A stretch of 64,000 nt of DNA from Candidatus Parcubacteria bacterium. Lineage in GTDB: Bacteria > Patescibacteriota > Saccharimonadia > Saccharimonadales > UBA4665. This document shows positions 15,900 through 25,141 of this stretch, piece by piece. The DNA lies in NCBI GenBank assembly GCA_023434325.1, contig JAEYSX010000001.1, positions 1 through 64,000 of the forward strand, written 5' to 3'. The stretch's first letter is position 1; every line of letters starts with the position of its first letter. Under the pieces are notes generated by a model. That model did no database searches. It had not been told where the DNA came from and saw only the letters and a list, made by a program, of their open reading frames with translations. Made by a program: the position numbers and the translations under genes.

Positions 15900-18314
15900 T
15901 TATTGCCGGGCGAGCATAGTCTGCACGTCTGCGGCGGTAACGTGGATCTGTCCGCCAGGTTGTACTTGCTGCGCAAGCATTTGATTGGCCACGATGTTTT
16001 CGACGACGCGCTGCACGATGCGCCGCATTGGACGTGCGCCAAGCCGAGGATCGTAGCCGGCTTGAACCAGCAAATATTTGGCGTTGTCATCGACAAATAC
16101 GGAAACCTTTTGGACGGCAAGATTTTTGTTGACGCCCGCCAGAATGAGGTCGACGACTTGCAGTAGTTCTTGTGGTGTAAGCGGACGGAACAAGACGATT
16201 TCGTCAAAGCGATTAAGGAATTCGGGGCGGAAGATGTTAGCTTGGATAAGCTCGTCAGTAAACTGCCGCTCAAATTGCTCGAGCTGCTGCCCTGCCTCGA
16301 CATGTTGACGTATGCGGTCGGCACCGGCGTTGCTGGTGGCGACAATAACCGCATCGCGGAATGACACCTCGTGGTTGTTTACGTCCCGTAATATCCCCTC
16401 GTCGAGCATTTGCAGTAAAGTGTTGAGGACGTTGGGGTGGGCTTTTTCTATCTCATCTAGCAACACAACACTAAAGGGGTTGCGCGAAATTTGAGCGGTT
16501 AGGCTATGTTGATCTTGGCTGGCATCGGCGATCAGGCGCTGAACGTCGCCCTCGCCTGTATATTCATTAAGGTCAAGTCGTACCAGTTTGTCCTCGCCGC
16601 CAAAGAACACGGCTGCAACACTTTTGGCGAGTTCGGTTTTACCTACGCCGGTCGGTCCCAGGAACAAGAATGTGCCAATGGGGCGGCTGGTATTGCGCAC
16701 GCCTGCGCGGGCGCGACGAAGCGCATCGCTGACTACCTGGACAGCGCGGGTTTGGTTGATCATGCGCTGGTGGATGAGCTGCTCGAGGTTAAGGAGGGTC
16801 TGGCGCTCGGCGCTGGTGTCGGCGGTGCTGACGTTGATCCCCTGAGTTTGCTGGATTGCTTGCTCGACAGAGCGTTGGGTGACCATGCCCTGCTCGGCAA
16901 AACCAGCTGCCGCCTCGAGGAGTTTGACAGCCTTGCCGGGCATGGCTTGCTCTGCCAGGTAGCGACTGCTCAGTTGGTAAGCGGCGGTCAGCGCCTGATA
17001 CGTGTAAGTCGCCTGGTGTTGATACTCAAATATCGGGAGCTCGTCTTGCATGGCAAGCATGGTTTCGGCTTCGTCGGTTGGCGGAATGGCAACACGATTA
17101 AGGTATTGCGCAAGTGACGGATTGGCTTGCGCGATATGTACCCACCGTTGTTCGTCCATCGCAAGGATAATCTTGAGTGCTCCGCCCTCAAGTATTGGCA
17201 TAAGGATGTTGCTCATGTCTACTGAGCCAGTTCCGTCCTCAAAGAATAGCTGCGCGTCGTCTAAGAATAAGATGACGTTCTTGGCTGATAATGCTTCGTA
17301 CGCTAGGCGCTGCACTAACTCTTCTAGTTCACCTCGTCCGCGTGCGCGAGAGATAAGCGTCGAAGGGTCAAGCGCGATAATTTGTCGGAATCGTAGTTCT
17401 TCTGGAACGTCACTCGATCCCGAGAGAAGTTTTTTGGCCAGTGCCCGAACAAGATTGCTTTTACCGCTACCCAGTGGTCCCACTAAGGCGGCATTACGGC
17501 GTCCACCGCTACTAAGATTGTGCATGATTTGCAGCAGTGTGGCCTGGCGGCTTGGGAGGTCGGTATCAAGCAGTCCGCGCAGGTTGATGTGCTCGCTCAT
17601 ATTCTGACCGAATTGCGTAAGTAAGGGTGTGAAACCAAACGACCAGTCGCGGCCGATGCCGCCGTCGCTCTGCTTGTTTTTGCGGTCTGCTATAAGGTTC
17701 GTGAAGTGTTCATACCATCGGACGCCCGCGATAATGTCTTTGTCGTCTAGCTTGATTGCGGCAAGTTGTTGGGCAGCAGTAGGCGAGGCAGCGACGATGG
17801 CTGCGGCAACGACTGCGCTGCTGATGTTTTGCATGCCGATTTGCGCGCGGATCGCCTCGGCTGCTTGCCAGATTGCCGCTGTATCCTCTTTACGATCGCT
17901 AGATTGGGCGAGTATAGACCCGATACCTAGACGTATAATCAGAAATTGTCCACCTTGTACGTGCACTAGCGCATCGACTATTTGCCGCGGCGACGGATCG
18001 CGCGGCAGTATGCCTAAGATATCGGCGTCGAGCAGCCCGTCAATCGTTGCCGATTGTTGCGGCGGTATATCGCGCAGCGACCGACCAAAGGCTGCGACCA
18101 TCCAAAAAGGCGCGGCCAGGCCAGCCAATAGCCAGCCCAAAGCAACATCCATTAGCAACGACAACGCCAAGCCGGCGATGGCTATTAGCGTGCCCGCCAG
18201 CATCAAAAGTATGTATACGTCTTTTGATGCCAAGTGATAGTGGTGTGCCCAGCGCGCGCGCTGCGCCCTAGGGCTGTTGTAGTTAAATGAATTGCTGTTC
18301 ATCAGAGTGTCCAT
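15900..18314 (-). CDS. Membrane-tethered Clp-type AAA+ ATPase (ClpA/B/C-like)
   Basis: 804 residues. Two membrane helices near the N-terminus (about 33-76) replace the usual Clp N-domain. The first AAA+ module has Walker A GPLGSGKS (about 285) but a Walker B of LFLDDAQ, with Asp where the catalytic Glu normally stands. The second module is complete: GPTGVGKTE, VVLLDEIEKAH, sensor 1 VATSNAG, Arg finger FRPEFLNRFDE, sensor 2 GARPMRR. It probably remodels or unfolds proteins at the membrane, powered by the second ring. It overlaps the upstream membrane protein gene by 13 bp, so they are coupled. Whether it works with ClpP is unknown. Confidence 0.88.
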   Translation of the reverse strand: MDTLMNSNSFNYNSPRAQRARWAHHYHLASKDVYILLMLAGTLIAIAGLALSLLMDVALGWLLAGLAAPFWMVAAFGRSLRDIPPQQSATIDGLLDADILGILPRDPSPRQIVDALVHVQGGQFLIIRLGIGSILAQSSDRKEDTAAIWQAAEAIRAQIGMQNISSAVVAAAIVAASPTAAQQLAAIKLDDKDIIAGVRWYEHFTNLIADRKNKQSDGGIGRDWSFGFTPLLTQFGQNMSEHINLRGLLDTDLPSRQATLLQIMHNLSSGGRRNAALVGPLGSGKSNLVRALAKKLLSGSSDVPEELRFRQIIALDPSTLISRARGRGELEELVQRLAYEALSAKNVILFLDDAQLFFEDGTGSVDMSNILMPILEGGALKIILAMDEQRWVHIAQANPSLAQYLNRVAIPPTDEAETMLAMQDELPIFEYQHQATYTYQALTAAYQLSSRYLAEQAMPGKAVKLLEAAAGFAEQGMVTQRSVEQAIQQTQGINVSTADTSAERQTLLNLEQLIHQRMINQTRAVQVVSDALRRARAGVRNTSRPIGTFLFLGPTGVGKTELAKSVAAVFFGGEDKLVRLDLNEYTGEGDVQRLIADASQDQHSLTAQISRNPFSVVLLDEIEKAHPNVLNTLLQMLDEGILRDVNNHEVSFRDAVIVATSNAGADRIRQHVEAGQQLEQFERQFTDELIQANIFRPEFLNRFDEIVLFRPLTPQELLQVVDLILAGVNKNLAVQKVSVFVDDNAKYLLVQAGYDPRLGARPMRRIVQRVVENIVANQMLAQQVQPGGQIHVTAADVQTMLARQ

Positions 18315-18676
18315 CCAGTTAGGGCGAAGAGTAAGCCGACTACCGGCAACAGCGGTACAAGCGGCCAGAGAAGCAACTGTATCAGACTTACTAGTCCAAC
18401 GACTACCGTAGTAAGTAATCCAAAAATGATCATCATGCTTCTCATGAATGCGCCAACAAAGCGCGAGAATAATCTATCCAAAAATGCCTGAAACTGAACA
18501 TTCGCCGGCCCCTGCACCTGCCCGGCCGAAATCTGGCGGAACGGCGCAAACAGCGTCCGCGCGAGCGTGCCAATAGAGAACGCCCGAAGCACCGCGCCTA
18601 CACGATCGCTTACACGTCGGGCAGCCTGAGCCCAGCCGGTGCCGTACCACCAAGAAAGAAGCGCTAGCACAATCAT
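18302..18676 (-). CDS. Hypothetical membrane protein coupled to the Clp ATPase
   Basis: 124 residues: an N-terminal hydrophobic start (MIVLALLSWWYGTGWAQ), an amphipathic middle with Arg residues (RRVSDRVGAVLRAFSIGTLARTLFAPFRQISAG) and two C-terminal helices. No named family recognised. Its 3' end overlaps the clp gene by 13 bp, which suggests it is a membrane partner or adaptor of that ATPase. TATAAT (18688-18683) lies 6 nt before the ATG, so the operon is probably leaderless. Confidence 0.75.
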   Translation of the reverse strand: MIVLALLSWWYGTGWAQAARRVSDRVGAVLRAFSIGTLARTLFAPFRQISAGQVQGPANVQFQAFLDRLFSRFVGAFMRSMMIIFGLLTTVVVGLVSLIQLLLWPLVPLLPVVGLLFALTGWTL

Positions 18677-18789
18677 GGCCTCATTATATCAGGTGTGTTA
18701 TCGTTTGCGACAAGGCTACCTAAACTATGTGATGTAGAGGCGCGATAGTCGACTTTGCAAAGCGTAGATAGTTGTTATAATTGGGCCAT

Positions 18790-19560
18790 ATGCAAATGAT
18801 GAGTAAGCTTTCACAGTTTCGGATTCTTGGTATATCAATCCTGTTGGCAGGTGCTTTTGCCGGCGCTAAATGGATGATGTCTGTTTTGGGATGGGAGCCA
18901 ATTGCCCTGGACCGGCTGCACACGAGCGTCATCTCGGGCGCGGTGTTTGTGATTGGTTTTTTGCTTGCCGCGACGATTCGCGACTACAAAGAGGCCGAGA
19001 CGATTCCGGCCGAAATTGCTGCGACTATAGAGACCATGTGCGAGGATGCCGCATCGATCAAGCAGAATTATCCTAAATTTGACCTCAACTCATACGAGAA
19101 GCAGCTTCAAAAAGTAGCCAAAAGTCTGGCTGCGGACCTGCGCAACAGCAAAAGCCACGTTGCCCGTCACCAGTTGCATGAACTGAGCCTTTTGTATGCA
19201 GGCATGGAAAAAGCCGGGGTGCCTGCTAACTTTATCGTTAAACTTAAGCAACAGCAGGCGTCGTTGGTTCGCCACCTTTTTCGAGTCAATTACATCCAGC
19301 GCATTACGTTTATCCCGTCGGCGACCGTCCTGGCCTGGTCAATTATCATTATCTGTATCGCACTTCTTTTGCTTACCAAGATGGACTCGTTTGGGGGAGG
19401 TCTGGTTATCAATTCAGCGATCGTCTTCATACTTCTGTATGTCACGCTATTGATAGAGGTGATTAAGACGCCGTTCCAGGACGAGGGCAAGACAAAAGAT
19501 GACGTGAGTCTCTTTTTACTGGATCGCACGATCTCTCATCTTAACGACAAACGTTCGTAA
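18790..19560 (+). CDS. Hypothetical membrane protein (bestrophin/DUF4239-like layout)
   Basis: 256 residues from ATG 18790. Helices at about 10-30, 40-58, 175-195 and 205-225 flank a cytoplasmic helical region with many charged residues (AETIPAEIAATIETMCEDAASIKQ...). The 2+2 helix layout is like DUF4239 and bestrophin-type proteins, but no decisive motif was found. TATAAT (18776-18781) ends 8 nt before this ATG, which supports it over an upstream TTG. Confidence 0.6.
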   Translation: MQMMSKLSQFRILGISILLAGAFAGAKWMMSVLGWEPIALDRLHTSVISGAVFVIGFLLAATIRDYKEAETIPAEIAATIETMCEDAASIKQNYPKFDLNSYEKQLQKVAKSLAADLRNSKSHVARHQLHELSLLYAGMEKAGVPANFIVKLKQQQASLVRHLFRVNYIQRITFIPSATVLAWSIIIICIALLLLTKMDSFGGGLVINSAIVFILLYVTLLIEVIKTPFQDEGKTKDDVSLFLLDRTISHLNDKRS

Positions 19561-19621
19561 TCTTACCGGAGGTAGGATTGCCATTGTCCTTATGTCTTAC
19601 TATTACGTGTACAATGAAGCT

Positions 19622-19930
19622 ATGGCAGAACAAAAAATATCTGATGGTACCGTACACAAAATGCAGGCAGACATGCGCGAGGCGCTGATTGCCGACCCTA
19701 AGGTGCTTGCGGCATGGGAGGATATCACGCCGCTGGCGCGTAACGAATATGTCTGTTGGGTCGAAAACGCCAAACATATCGAGACGAGGACGCGCAGAAT
19801 ACAAAGAACCTGCGAGGAGCTTTTGGACGGCATGCGCCGCCCCTGTTGTTGGCTGGGTTGTATCCACCGCAGCGACAAGGAAGTGAGTCCCTCGGTGCAA
19901 GCAATACTGTCCAGAAAATCCCAGCAGTAG
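19622..19930 (+). CDS. YdeI/OmpD-associated (OmdA) family protein
   Basis: 102 residues. MREALIADPKVLAAWEDITPLARNEYVCWVENAKHIETRTRRI followed by CEELLDGMRRPCCWLGCIHR fits the short OmdA/YdeI-type proteins, where LTPLARNE(W/Y)xCWVxxAKxxETRxRRI is the hallmark. Members are small cytosolic proteins of uncertain function, linked to bacteriocin or stress protection in some species. TACAAT (19610-19615) lies 6 nt before the ATG and there is no ribosome site. Confidence 0.85.
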   Translation: MAEQKISDGTVHKMQADMREALIADPKVLAAWEDITPLARNEYVCWVENAKHIETRTRRIQRTCEELLDGMRRPCCWLGCIHRSDKEVSPSVQAILSRKSQQ

Positions 19931-19947
19931 CCTTTATTCTCGCATAC

Positions 19948-20580
19948 TTACGCTTTTCTGAGCAGCACAGATTGAAAATGGAGGCCAGACTGGTCATTGC
20001 CGATATCGATTGCCGCAAAGTCGACAATTTCAAAATATCTTTGAACGATGTTTTTTAGATCGGTATCGCTCAAAAACGAAAAGTAGCGCGGCAGATCGAC
20101 GCGCGATGGATCGGTTATTGTCTCTTGCTGGGTTGGGCCACCGTAAACCCCATAATAAAACAGTCCATTGTCCTTGAGTGCATCGCGTACGCCAACCAGC
20201 ACTTGCTCGAGATCTTCCGGTGGTACGTGCAGGAGGACGTTCATCGAGTATACGGCGTCAAACTGCTGACCGAGCGATGTAATATCGTAGAGGTCGAGCA
20301 CTTTGGCTTGTATGCCCGATTCCTGACATGCTTTGACCATTCCGGGCGACATGTCGGTCGCGAGCACATCAAAGCCTTGCCTGGCAAAGAATCTTGCGTC
20401 TACCCCTGCGCCAGCGCCAAGCTCTAGGATGCTCTTTTTGTTTTCGTTATTTAAATGATCGACAAAATTTTGCCGTGCTTCGGCCTTCCAACCGCTCCGG
20501 TCAGAGACTTTACTTCTTCTGCTTGCATCCACGTCGTAGGCTACTACCAGTTGCTGTTTGATCGAGGATGTAGATTGCAT
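19948..20580 (-). CDS. Class I SAM-dependent methyltransferase
   Basis: 210 residues. Motif I is ILELGAGAGVDARFFA (about 52-67), followed by VLATDMSPGMV (motif II acidic end) and FDAVYSMNVLLHVPPEDLEQVL (motif IV region), then ALKDNGLFYYGVYGG (motif VI). The fold is that of small-molecule methyltransferases of the UbiE/type 11 kind; the substrate cannot be told. The start at 20580 is 6 nt after TATTCT (20592-20587), another leaderless-type start. Confidence 0.88.
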   Translation of the reverse strand: MQSTSSIKQQLVVAYDVDASRRSKVSDRSGWKAEARQNFVDHLNNENKKSILELGAGAGVDARFFARQGFDVLATDMSPGMVKACQESGIQAKVLDLYDITSLGQQFDAVYSMNVLLHVPPEDLEQVLVGVRDALKDNGLFYYGVYGGPTQQETITDPSRVDLPRYFSFLSDTDLKNIVQRYFEIVDFAAIDIGNDQSGLHFQSVLLRKA

Positions 20581-20654
20581 GTAGTTAGAATAGCACCAAC
20601 ACTTGCGTCGCGGAATAGACTTGAGGCGGAGCGTTTTTGAGGAGTCTACAGCTG

Positions 20655-22664
20655 CTAGCGTTTACGGAACCAAAGGCGTGGCATGCGATTTGTGTAGAGT
20701 AAAAAGATTACCGCTGAGGCGATGACAACAATACTGCCAATGACTACATATTTAATGATCTGCACGAGACGGTTTGTGGTGGTTTCGTGCGCGTCTGGAT
20801 TGTTGTTAACAAAGACGACCCGCTCTAGATCCTCGATGCGTCCATCCTTGTAGTAGGTTTTTTGCAGGATTGTACGCTTGCCGTCGGCAACGTTGGTGGT
20901 GTCGAATGTAAAAGGTGGCTCGGTTTTGGTTGCGACCAAAGTGCCGTCTACGTAAAATTCGACCTTTTGTACTGATGCCTCGACTTCTTTGTCTGTAACG
21001 AGCTTGGAATCAAGCGCAACGTTTCCTTGGACAACTGTTTCGTCGGTAGCGGGTACGGCGACCTTTTCGCCTGTCGTGCTTGTAACTACCGGTGCTTTGG
21101 GCGCGTTTGGCGGCGGGGTGCTGTTGCTTGGTGCTGGGTTGCCGCCGTTGTCTGCGGGCTTGGCGTTATCGACCTGCACGCCTACGGTAGCGCTATTGCC
21201 TACGTTGCCTGCAGCGTCATGTGCTTTAACCTGCAGATTGCGCGCACCGTTGGCGACGGTCTTAGTGTCCCAGGCTATATGGTATGGAGCGCTAGTATCT
21301 TCGCCGACCTGGTTGCCATCAACATAAGCCACTACTTTTGTTACGCCAACATTGTCCGAGGCGTTAGCAGCGATCGTTACGGTGCCGCTTACCTTTTGGT
21401 TGGCCGATGGGGCTGTGATGCTTACGCTCGGAGCGGTGGTGTCGCCAGTTGGCGGCGGAGGCGGAGGCGGCGCGGTATTGGCCAGTTGATATAAGCGAAC
21501 ATAGTCGACCTCGAGTGTGCCAGGCAGGTCTGCCACCAGGTTGCCGTCTACATAGCCGGATGGCGTGTCGCGTCCGGTGTAGCCGTGCGTGTGGTAGGCG
21601 AGGCCGTTGCCGCCCATCGCGAGGTTAAGAATGATTGATTTTTCGTAGTTAAAGACGGTCGAGAACGGAATAGACGGGCAACCCATTGCTGATGTACAAA
21701 CTTTGTTTTCTAGTGTGGTTGTACCATTGGATTCGTAGCGGCGCACCTCGTTACCGTCAAAGTAGCGAACTGCCCTACCGTTGACATACCAGGTAATGCG
21801 GTCGGCTTCCCACAGCAAGCCAAAGGTGTTGTAGTTGGTCATGCCACCTGTGTAGTTGGCGAATGTGGTAGGATCATTCATTTGAGTGCCAAAGTTGCTG
21901 GTACCGCCGTAGGCGCTGTTGGTCTTCATGTTATAGACGTTGGCTGCCGTCATGCAGCTGGTCTTTCCCTCGCATTTGTAGTGCATGGTTCCAAAGGTAG
22001 CGTCCGGCCGGGTACCGTACATCTCGCTAATGTCGTATTCGCCATAGTCCGGCCAACCGGGGGTAGATCCGTCGCCGGGGCCGACGAGCCAGAAGGCCGG
22101 CCAGTAGATATTGCCTTTTGGTGCCTTCATGCGCGCCTCTATATACCCTTGGCGAAACTTAAACTTCATCGGTCCGCCTTGGGCACGTGTGGTCACCGTC
22201 CCAGACGTAAAGTAGTAGGTGTTGTTGCCGGTGTCGGGATTGGTACCGCCGCAGGTAACGGTCTCGCGTTTGCCGGTTATCCTAAGGGCTCCGCCACTTA
22301 CCGTTACATTGGCGGCCATCGAGCATTCGTCCTGATTGTTGCCTCCGCCAAAGTTGCTGTTATTGAGGACGTTCCATTTGCTTGTGTCGAGTCCCGTGTT
22401 GAATTCGTCCGCCCACACTTGCTTCCACTCCTTGCCCGATGGTGCCGGCGGTAGGGCTGATGTGTGGTCGCTTCTGCTGATGACTCCCATGAACAATACT
22501 GCCCCGAGCACAAGAACAACCAGACCGCTCAGATGGAAATGCCAGTAGTCCCGTACATGACGGACAACTTTAACATGCCGTGGCGCTGTTTTTTTGCTAC
22601 GCGCTTTGCGGGACCGTGCGGTTGTTCGGCTATTTGTTTTTGTAGGCATAAGTAATATACCCAT
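20655..22664 (-). CDS. GH16 beta-glucanase with Ig-like domains, anchored at both ends
   Basis: 669 residues. A basic N-terminus and signal-anchor (about 44-62) precede a GH16 domain (about 75-400) with the catalytic motif GEYDISEMYG (ExDxxE). A Pro-run linker leads to two Ig-like (Big-type) domains with DNVGVTKVVAYVDGNQV and VQKVEFYVDGTLV, then a C-terminal membrane helix and an Arg/Lys end. It should cut beta-1,3/1,4-glucans or related polysaccharides outside the cell while held at the membrane. For a host-dependent bacterium the target could be host or biofilm glucan (inference). The start could also be ATG 22649. Confidence 0.88.
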   Translation of the reverse strand: MGILLMPTKTNSRTTARSRKARSKKTAPRHVKVVRHVRDYWHFHLSGLVVLVLGAVLFMGVISRSDHTSALPPAPSGKEWKQVWADEFNTGLDTSKWNVLNNSNFGGGNNQDECSMAANVTVSGGALRITGKRETVTCGGTNPDTGNNTYYFTSGTVTTRAQGGPMKFKFRQGYIEARMKAPKGNIYWPAFWLVGPGDGSTPGWPDYGEYDISEMYGTRPDATFGTMHYKCEGKTSCMTAANVYNMKTNSAYGGTSNFGTQMNDPTTFANYTGGMTNYNTFGLLWEADRITWYVNGRAVRYFDGNEVRRYESNGTTTLENKVCTSAMGCPSIPFSTVFNYEKSIILNLAMGGNGLAYHTHGYTGRDTPSGYVDGNLVADLPGTLEVDYVRLYQLANTAPPPPPPPTGDTTAPSVSITAPSANQKVSGTVTIAANASDNVGVTKVVAYVDGNQVGEDTSAPYHIAWDTKTVANGARNLQVKAHDAAGNVGNSATVGVQVDNAKPADNGGNPAPSNSTPPPNAPKAPVVTSTTGEKVAVPATDETVVQGNVALDSKLVTDKEVEASVQKVEFYVDGTLVATKTEPPFTFDTTNVADGKRTILQKTYYKDGRIEDLERVVFVNNNPDAHETTTNRLVQIIKYVVIGSIVVIASAVIFLLYTNRMPRLWFRKR

Positions 22665-22731
22665 GGTAGGTCAAGAGATGGTCGCAGTCAATAAGTGTTT
22701 CTCAGAATTCTAACTATGATGTTGGCCGAAG

Positions 22732-23205
22732 TTATAGTTTTACTGGTTGGCGGCGAATCGTGAATTGACCGTCTTCCTCGTGTCCGGCATTAACCCACGA
22801 TTGGATGATTCTAGCTCGAAAAACCACTACTGCTGCATCGTCTCTCAGTAGATCTTCGTTCGTCCAATAGGGTACGCCGCGGTGCCGCATTATTAGTTTA
22901 TGCATTGCCTCGGTGATCTCTTGCGTGTTTGATAGGGCGCTAGCCTCGGTCTGCAGATATACGCCCTCTCCCTCGCCTGGTCCAACGCTAGAGTCGTATA
23001 TGGTAATGAACGCTTTGCCGGTGCGAAGGATATTGTGGGCGTGCTGGCTGTCGCGGGAGGCGCACCAATATATCATCTTGGCGTCACTGTCGTACGCCAA
23101 AAATTGTGGCGCCGCCCATGGGGCGCCATTTTCGTCGACCGTGGCAATGGTGCCATAGATGATGTCGCGAAGAATATTTTGAGCTAAAGTTGAGTGCTCG
23201 TCCAC
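22732..23205 (-). CDS. Pyridoxamine 5'-phosphate oxidase-like flavin/split-barrel protein
   Basis: 157 residues, starting at GTG 23205. GTIATVDENGAPWAAPQFLAYDSDAKMIYWCASRDSQHAHNI is the split-barrel fold of PNPOx-like FMN or F420 proteins. The role is unknown; true PdxH residues are not obvious. The GTG start is chosen because TATTGT (23217-23212) sits 6 nt before it, and the longer frame would begin within the promoter. Confidence 0.8.
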   Translation of the reverse strand: MDEHSTLAQNILRDIIYGTIATVDENGAPWAAPQFLAYDSDAKMIYWCASRDSQHAHNILRTGKAFITIYDSSVGPGEGEGVYLQTEASALSNTQEITEAMHKLIMRHRGVPYWTNEDLLRDDAAVVVFRARIIQSWVNAGHEEDGQFTIRRQPVKL

Positions 23206-23233
23206 GCTTCTACAATACCACATCGATGGGTGG

Positions 23234-23920
23234 TTAGCGGCGCTTGCGGAGCGTGAGGCTGCCGTCGCGCATTTCGTATACTTTGTCGCAAAATTCGACT
23301 AGCCGTTCGTCGTGAGTGACTACAATTGTTGTTTTGCCGCGTTCTCTTGTTTCGCGGGCCAGCAGTTTAATGACATCAAACGCCTTCGTGGTGTCGAGGC
23401 TGGCTGTGGGTTCGTCAGCCAGGATAAGGCTCGGATCGCTGTAGAGTACTTTGGCGATTGCTGCCCGTTGGCGTTCGCCTCCTGATAGCTCGCTTGGGTA
23501 CTTTTTGCGGAGTTTGGCGATAGATAGCTCGTCAAACAGCTCGTCGGCCTGCTTGGCAGAAGGTTTGGTGTGCTTTACATTATCAAGTAGCTGTAACTGC
23601 TTTTCGACCGTCAAAAACGGGACGAGGTTGGATGCCTGCAAAATAAAACCCACATGCTTGAGCCGGACGGCCGATAGCTGCTTGAGCGACAGGTTGGTGA
23701 TGTCGATGTCGTTTACCTTAACGGTGCCGCGTGTTGGGTTGCGCAAACCTCCTGCAATCGTCAAAAACGTGCTTTTGCCGGATCCCGACGGGCCGATGAT
23801 GGCGATGATTTCGCCTTCTTTGGCGGTAAAGTTGGTCTCGCGCAGTGCGTAGATTGTCTCGCCTCCTTGGGTGAATTCGCGTGTGACGTTTTGTAGTTGT
23901 AGGATGGTCTTTCTCATCAA
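23234..23920 (-). CDS. ABC transporter ATP-binding protein (MacB/LolD type)
   Basis: 228 residues. Walker A GPSGSGKST (about 43-51), Q-loop FILQASNLVPFLT, signature LSGGERQRAAIA, Walker B LILADEPTASLD and H-loop VVTHDE are intact, in the form typical of the MacB/LolD/DevA class. It overlaps the permease gene by 4 bp. The pair probably forms a mechanotransmission-type ABC system that exports a peptide or lipid rather than importing. Confidence 0.9.
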   Translation of the reverse strand: MMRKTILQLQNVTREFTQGGETIYALRETNFTAKEGEIIAIIGPSGSGKSTFLTIAGGLRNPTRGTVKVNDIDITNLSLKQLSAVRLKHVGFILQASNLVPFLTVEKQLQLLDNVKHTKPSAKQADELFDELSIAKLRKKYPSELSGGERQRAAIAKVLYSDPSLILADEPTASLDTTKAFDVIKLLARETRERGKTTIVVTHDERLVEFCDKVYEMRDGSLTLRKRR

Positions 23921-24987
23921 CCGATGGCCTCCACGGGGTCAATCTTAGTGACCGTTAGTACCGAAGCGATACCGCCGATAGCCGCAAAAATCAAAAACAG
24001 CGCGGCGATTCCGGCAAAGAACAAAGGTTGTACTAAGAATGGAATAGCGCCGCCAGCTGCCGCGCCACTCGCAAGCGTAAATGCAAGACCTAACAGCATG
24101 CCAAAAGCGGCCAAGATAATTGTTTGCGAGAGCACTGAGCGTGCGATATAGCTGCTGGGCACACCCTCGGCCTTGAGCACGCCAAAGACGCTCTTTTTTT
24201 GCAGGGTTAGGATATACATAAAAATGGCCAGCACAAATGATGCGATCAGGATCAAAAATCCGATCATCGTGCCAAAGGTAAGGACCTGGGCGTTAAAGCC
24301 GGGCAGCTTAAAGGTGTAATCGCGGATGGTCTGCCACTGCAGTGGGCTGTTTGCAAATGTGCCCGGGTTGACATCGCCGCGGGTTACCAATGCGCTTACC
24401 GTTGTGTCGTCCTTCATGCCGCTCATGCCGGCGATATCGCTGGCGGCCGTACGCCAGGCCTCTAGTTGCATGTAGACGATCGGCAGTGTTTGGAATGTCG
24501 CGCGGTCGGTAAAACCGACAACCTGGTAGCGCTGCCCTACTCCCTTAAACGAGACCTCTTGTCCGAGTGACAGCCCTGCGTCCTTTAGGTCGTCAGCAAC
24601 AACGACTTCGTTGGCGCTTTTCACTCCTCTGCCCTCGGTGATGTTAGGAGCCAAAAACTCGGACATATCGATTCCAAACAATGTTATGTCCTCGGGGTTT
24701 TGTGCGTCGACGGTGGCACTGCCAAAGCCTAGGCGCGCAGTATTATTGCCGACAAATTGCTGATAGTCGGTTTCGGTTAGTAGTGAGCGTGCAATGTTGT
24801 CGTTGGCGTCCTTTTGCAGGGCGATACCGCTGGCGTTCCACTTTTCGATACCCTGCGTGTAGCTGTTTGCTAGGCCATATGCCAGGGCGGTCAAAAAGAA
24901 CGTCAGGTAGCTGACCAAAAAAATAACAAGCGTAATTAGGATAAAACGAGTTTTTTCTTTGAGGAGTTCGTTGATTGCCAAGAACAT
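23917..24987 (-). CDS. ABC transporter permease, FtsX/MacB type
   Basis: 356 residues from ATG 24987. One helix near the N-terminus, a large extracytoplasmic domain (about 50-230) and three C-terminal helices give the FtsX-like layout; the end ASVLTVTKIDPVEAIG carries the usual DPxEAI motif. Start: TATAAT (24999-24994) lies 6 nt upstream, in a string identical to marR's (TATAATCAAGATATG), with a TTGGAA -35 17 bp further. The longer frame up to 25041 would run through the promoter and is rejected. Confidence 0.88.
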   Translation of the reverse strand: MFLAINELLKEKTRFILITLVIFLVSYLTFFLTALAYGLANSYTQGIEKWNASGIALQKDANDNIARSLLTETDYQQFVGNNTARLGFGSATVDAQNPEDITLFGIDMSEFLAPNITEGRGVKSANEVVVADDLKDAGLSLGQEVSFKGVGQRYQVVGFTDRATFQTLPIVYMQLEAWRTAASDIAGMSGMKDDTTVSALVTRGDVNPGTFANSPLQWQTIRDYTFKLPGFNAQVLTFGTMIGFLILIASFVLAIFMYILTLQKKSVFGVLKAEGVPSSYIARSVLSQTIILAAFGMLLGLAFTLASGAAAGGAIPFLVQPLFFAGIAALFLIFAAIGGIASVLTVTKIDPVEAIG

Positions 24988-25103
24988 ATCTTGATTATAC
25001 TGCTTGGCGCCGCGGCTTCCAACATGCGCCCAGACTGTCACGGCCTAGCCGCTAGCGCGATTACGGCCATTCTATTTGCTGTCCCTCGCTGGTTGTTATG
25101 ACA

Positions 25104-25141
25104 TTGACAACAAGATTTTAGCCTGCTATGCTATAAATATG
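25104..25141 (+). promoter_or_regulatory. Leaderless promoter of the ArsR operon
   Basis: TTGACA (25104-25109), a 17-bp spacer and TATGCT (25127-25132), then 6 nt to ATG 25139. This is the clearest case in the window of a full promoter placed so that transcription would begin at or next to the start codon. Confidence 0.8.
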
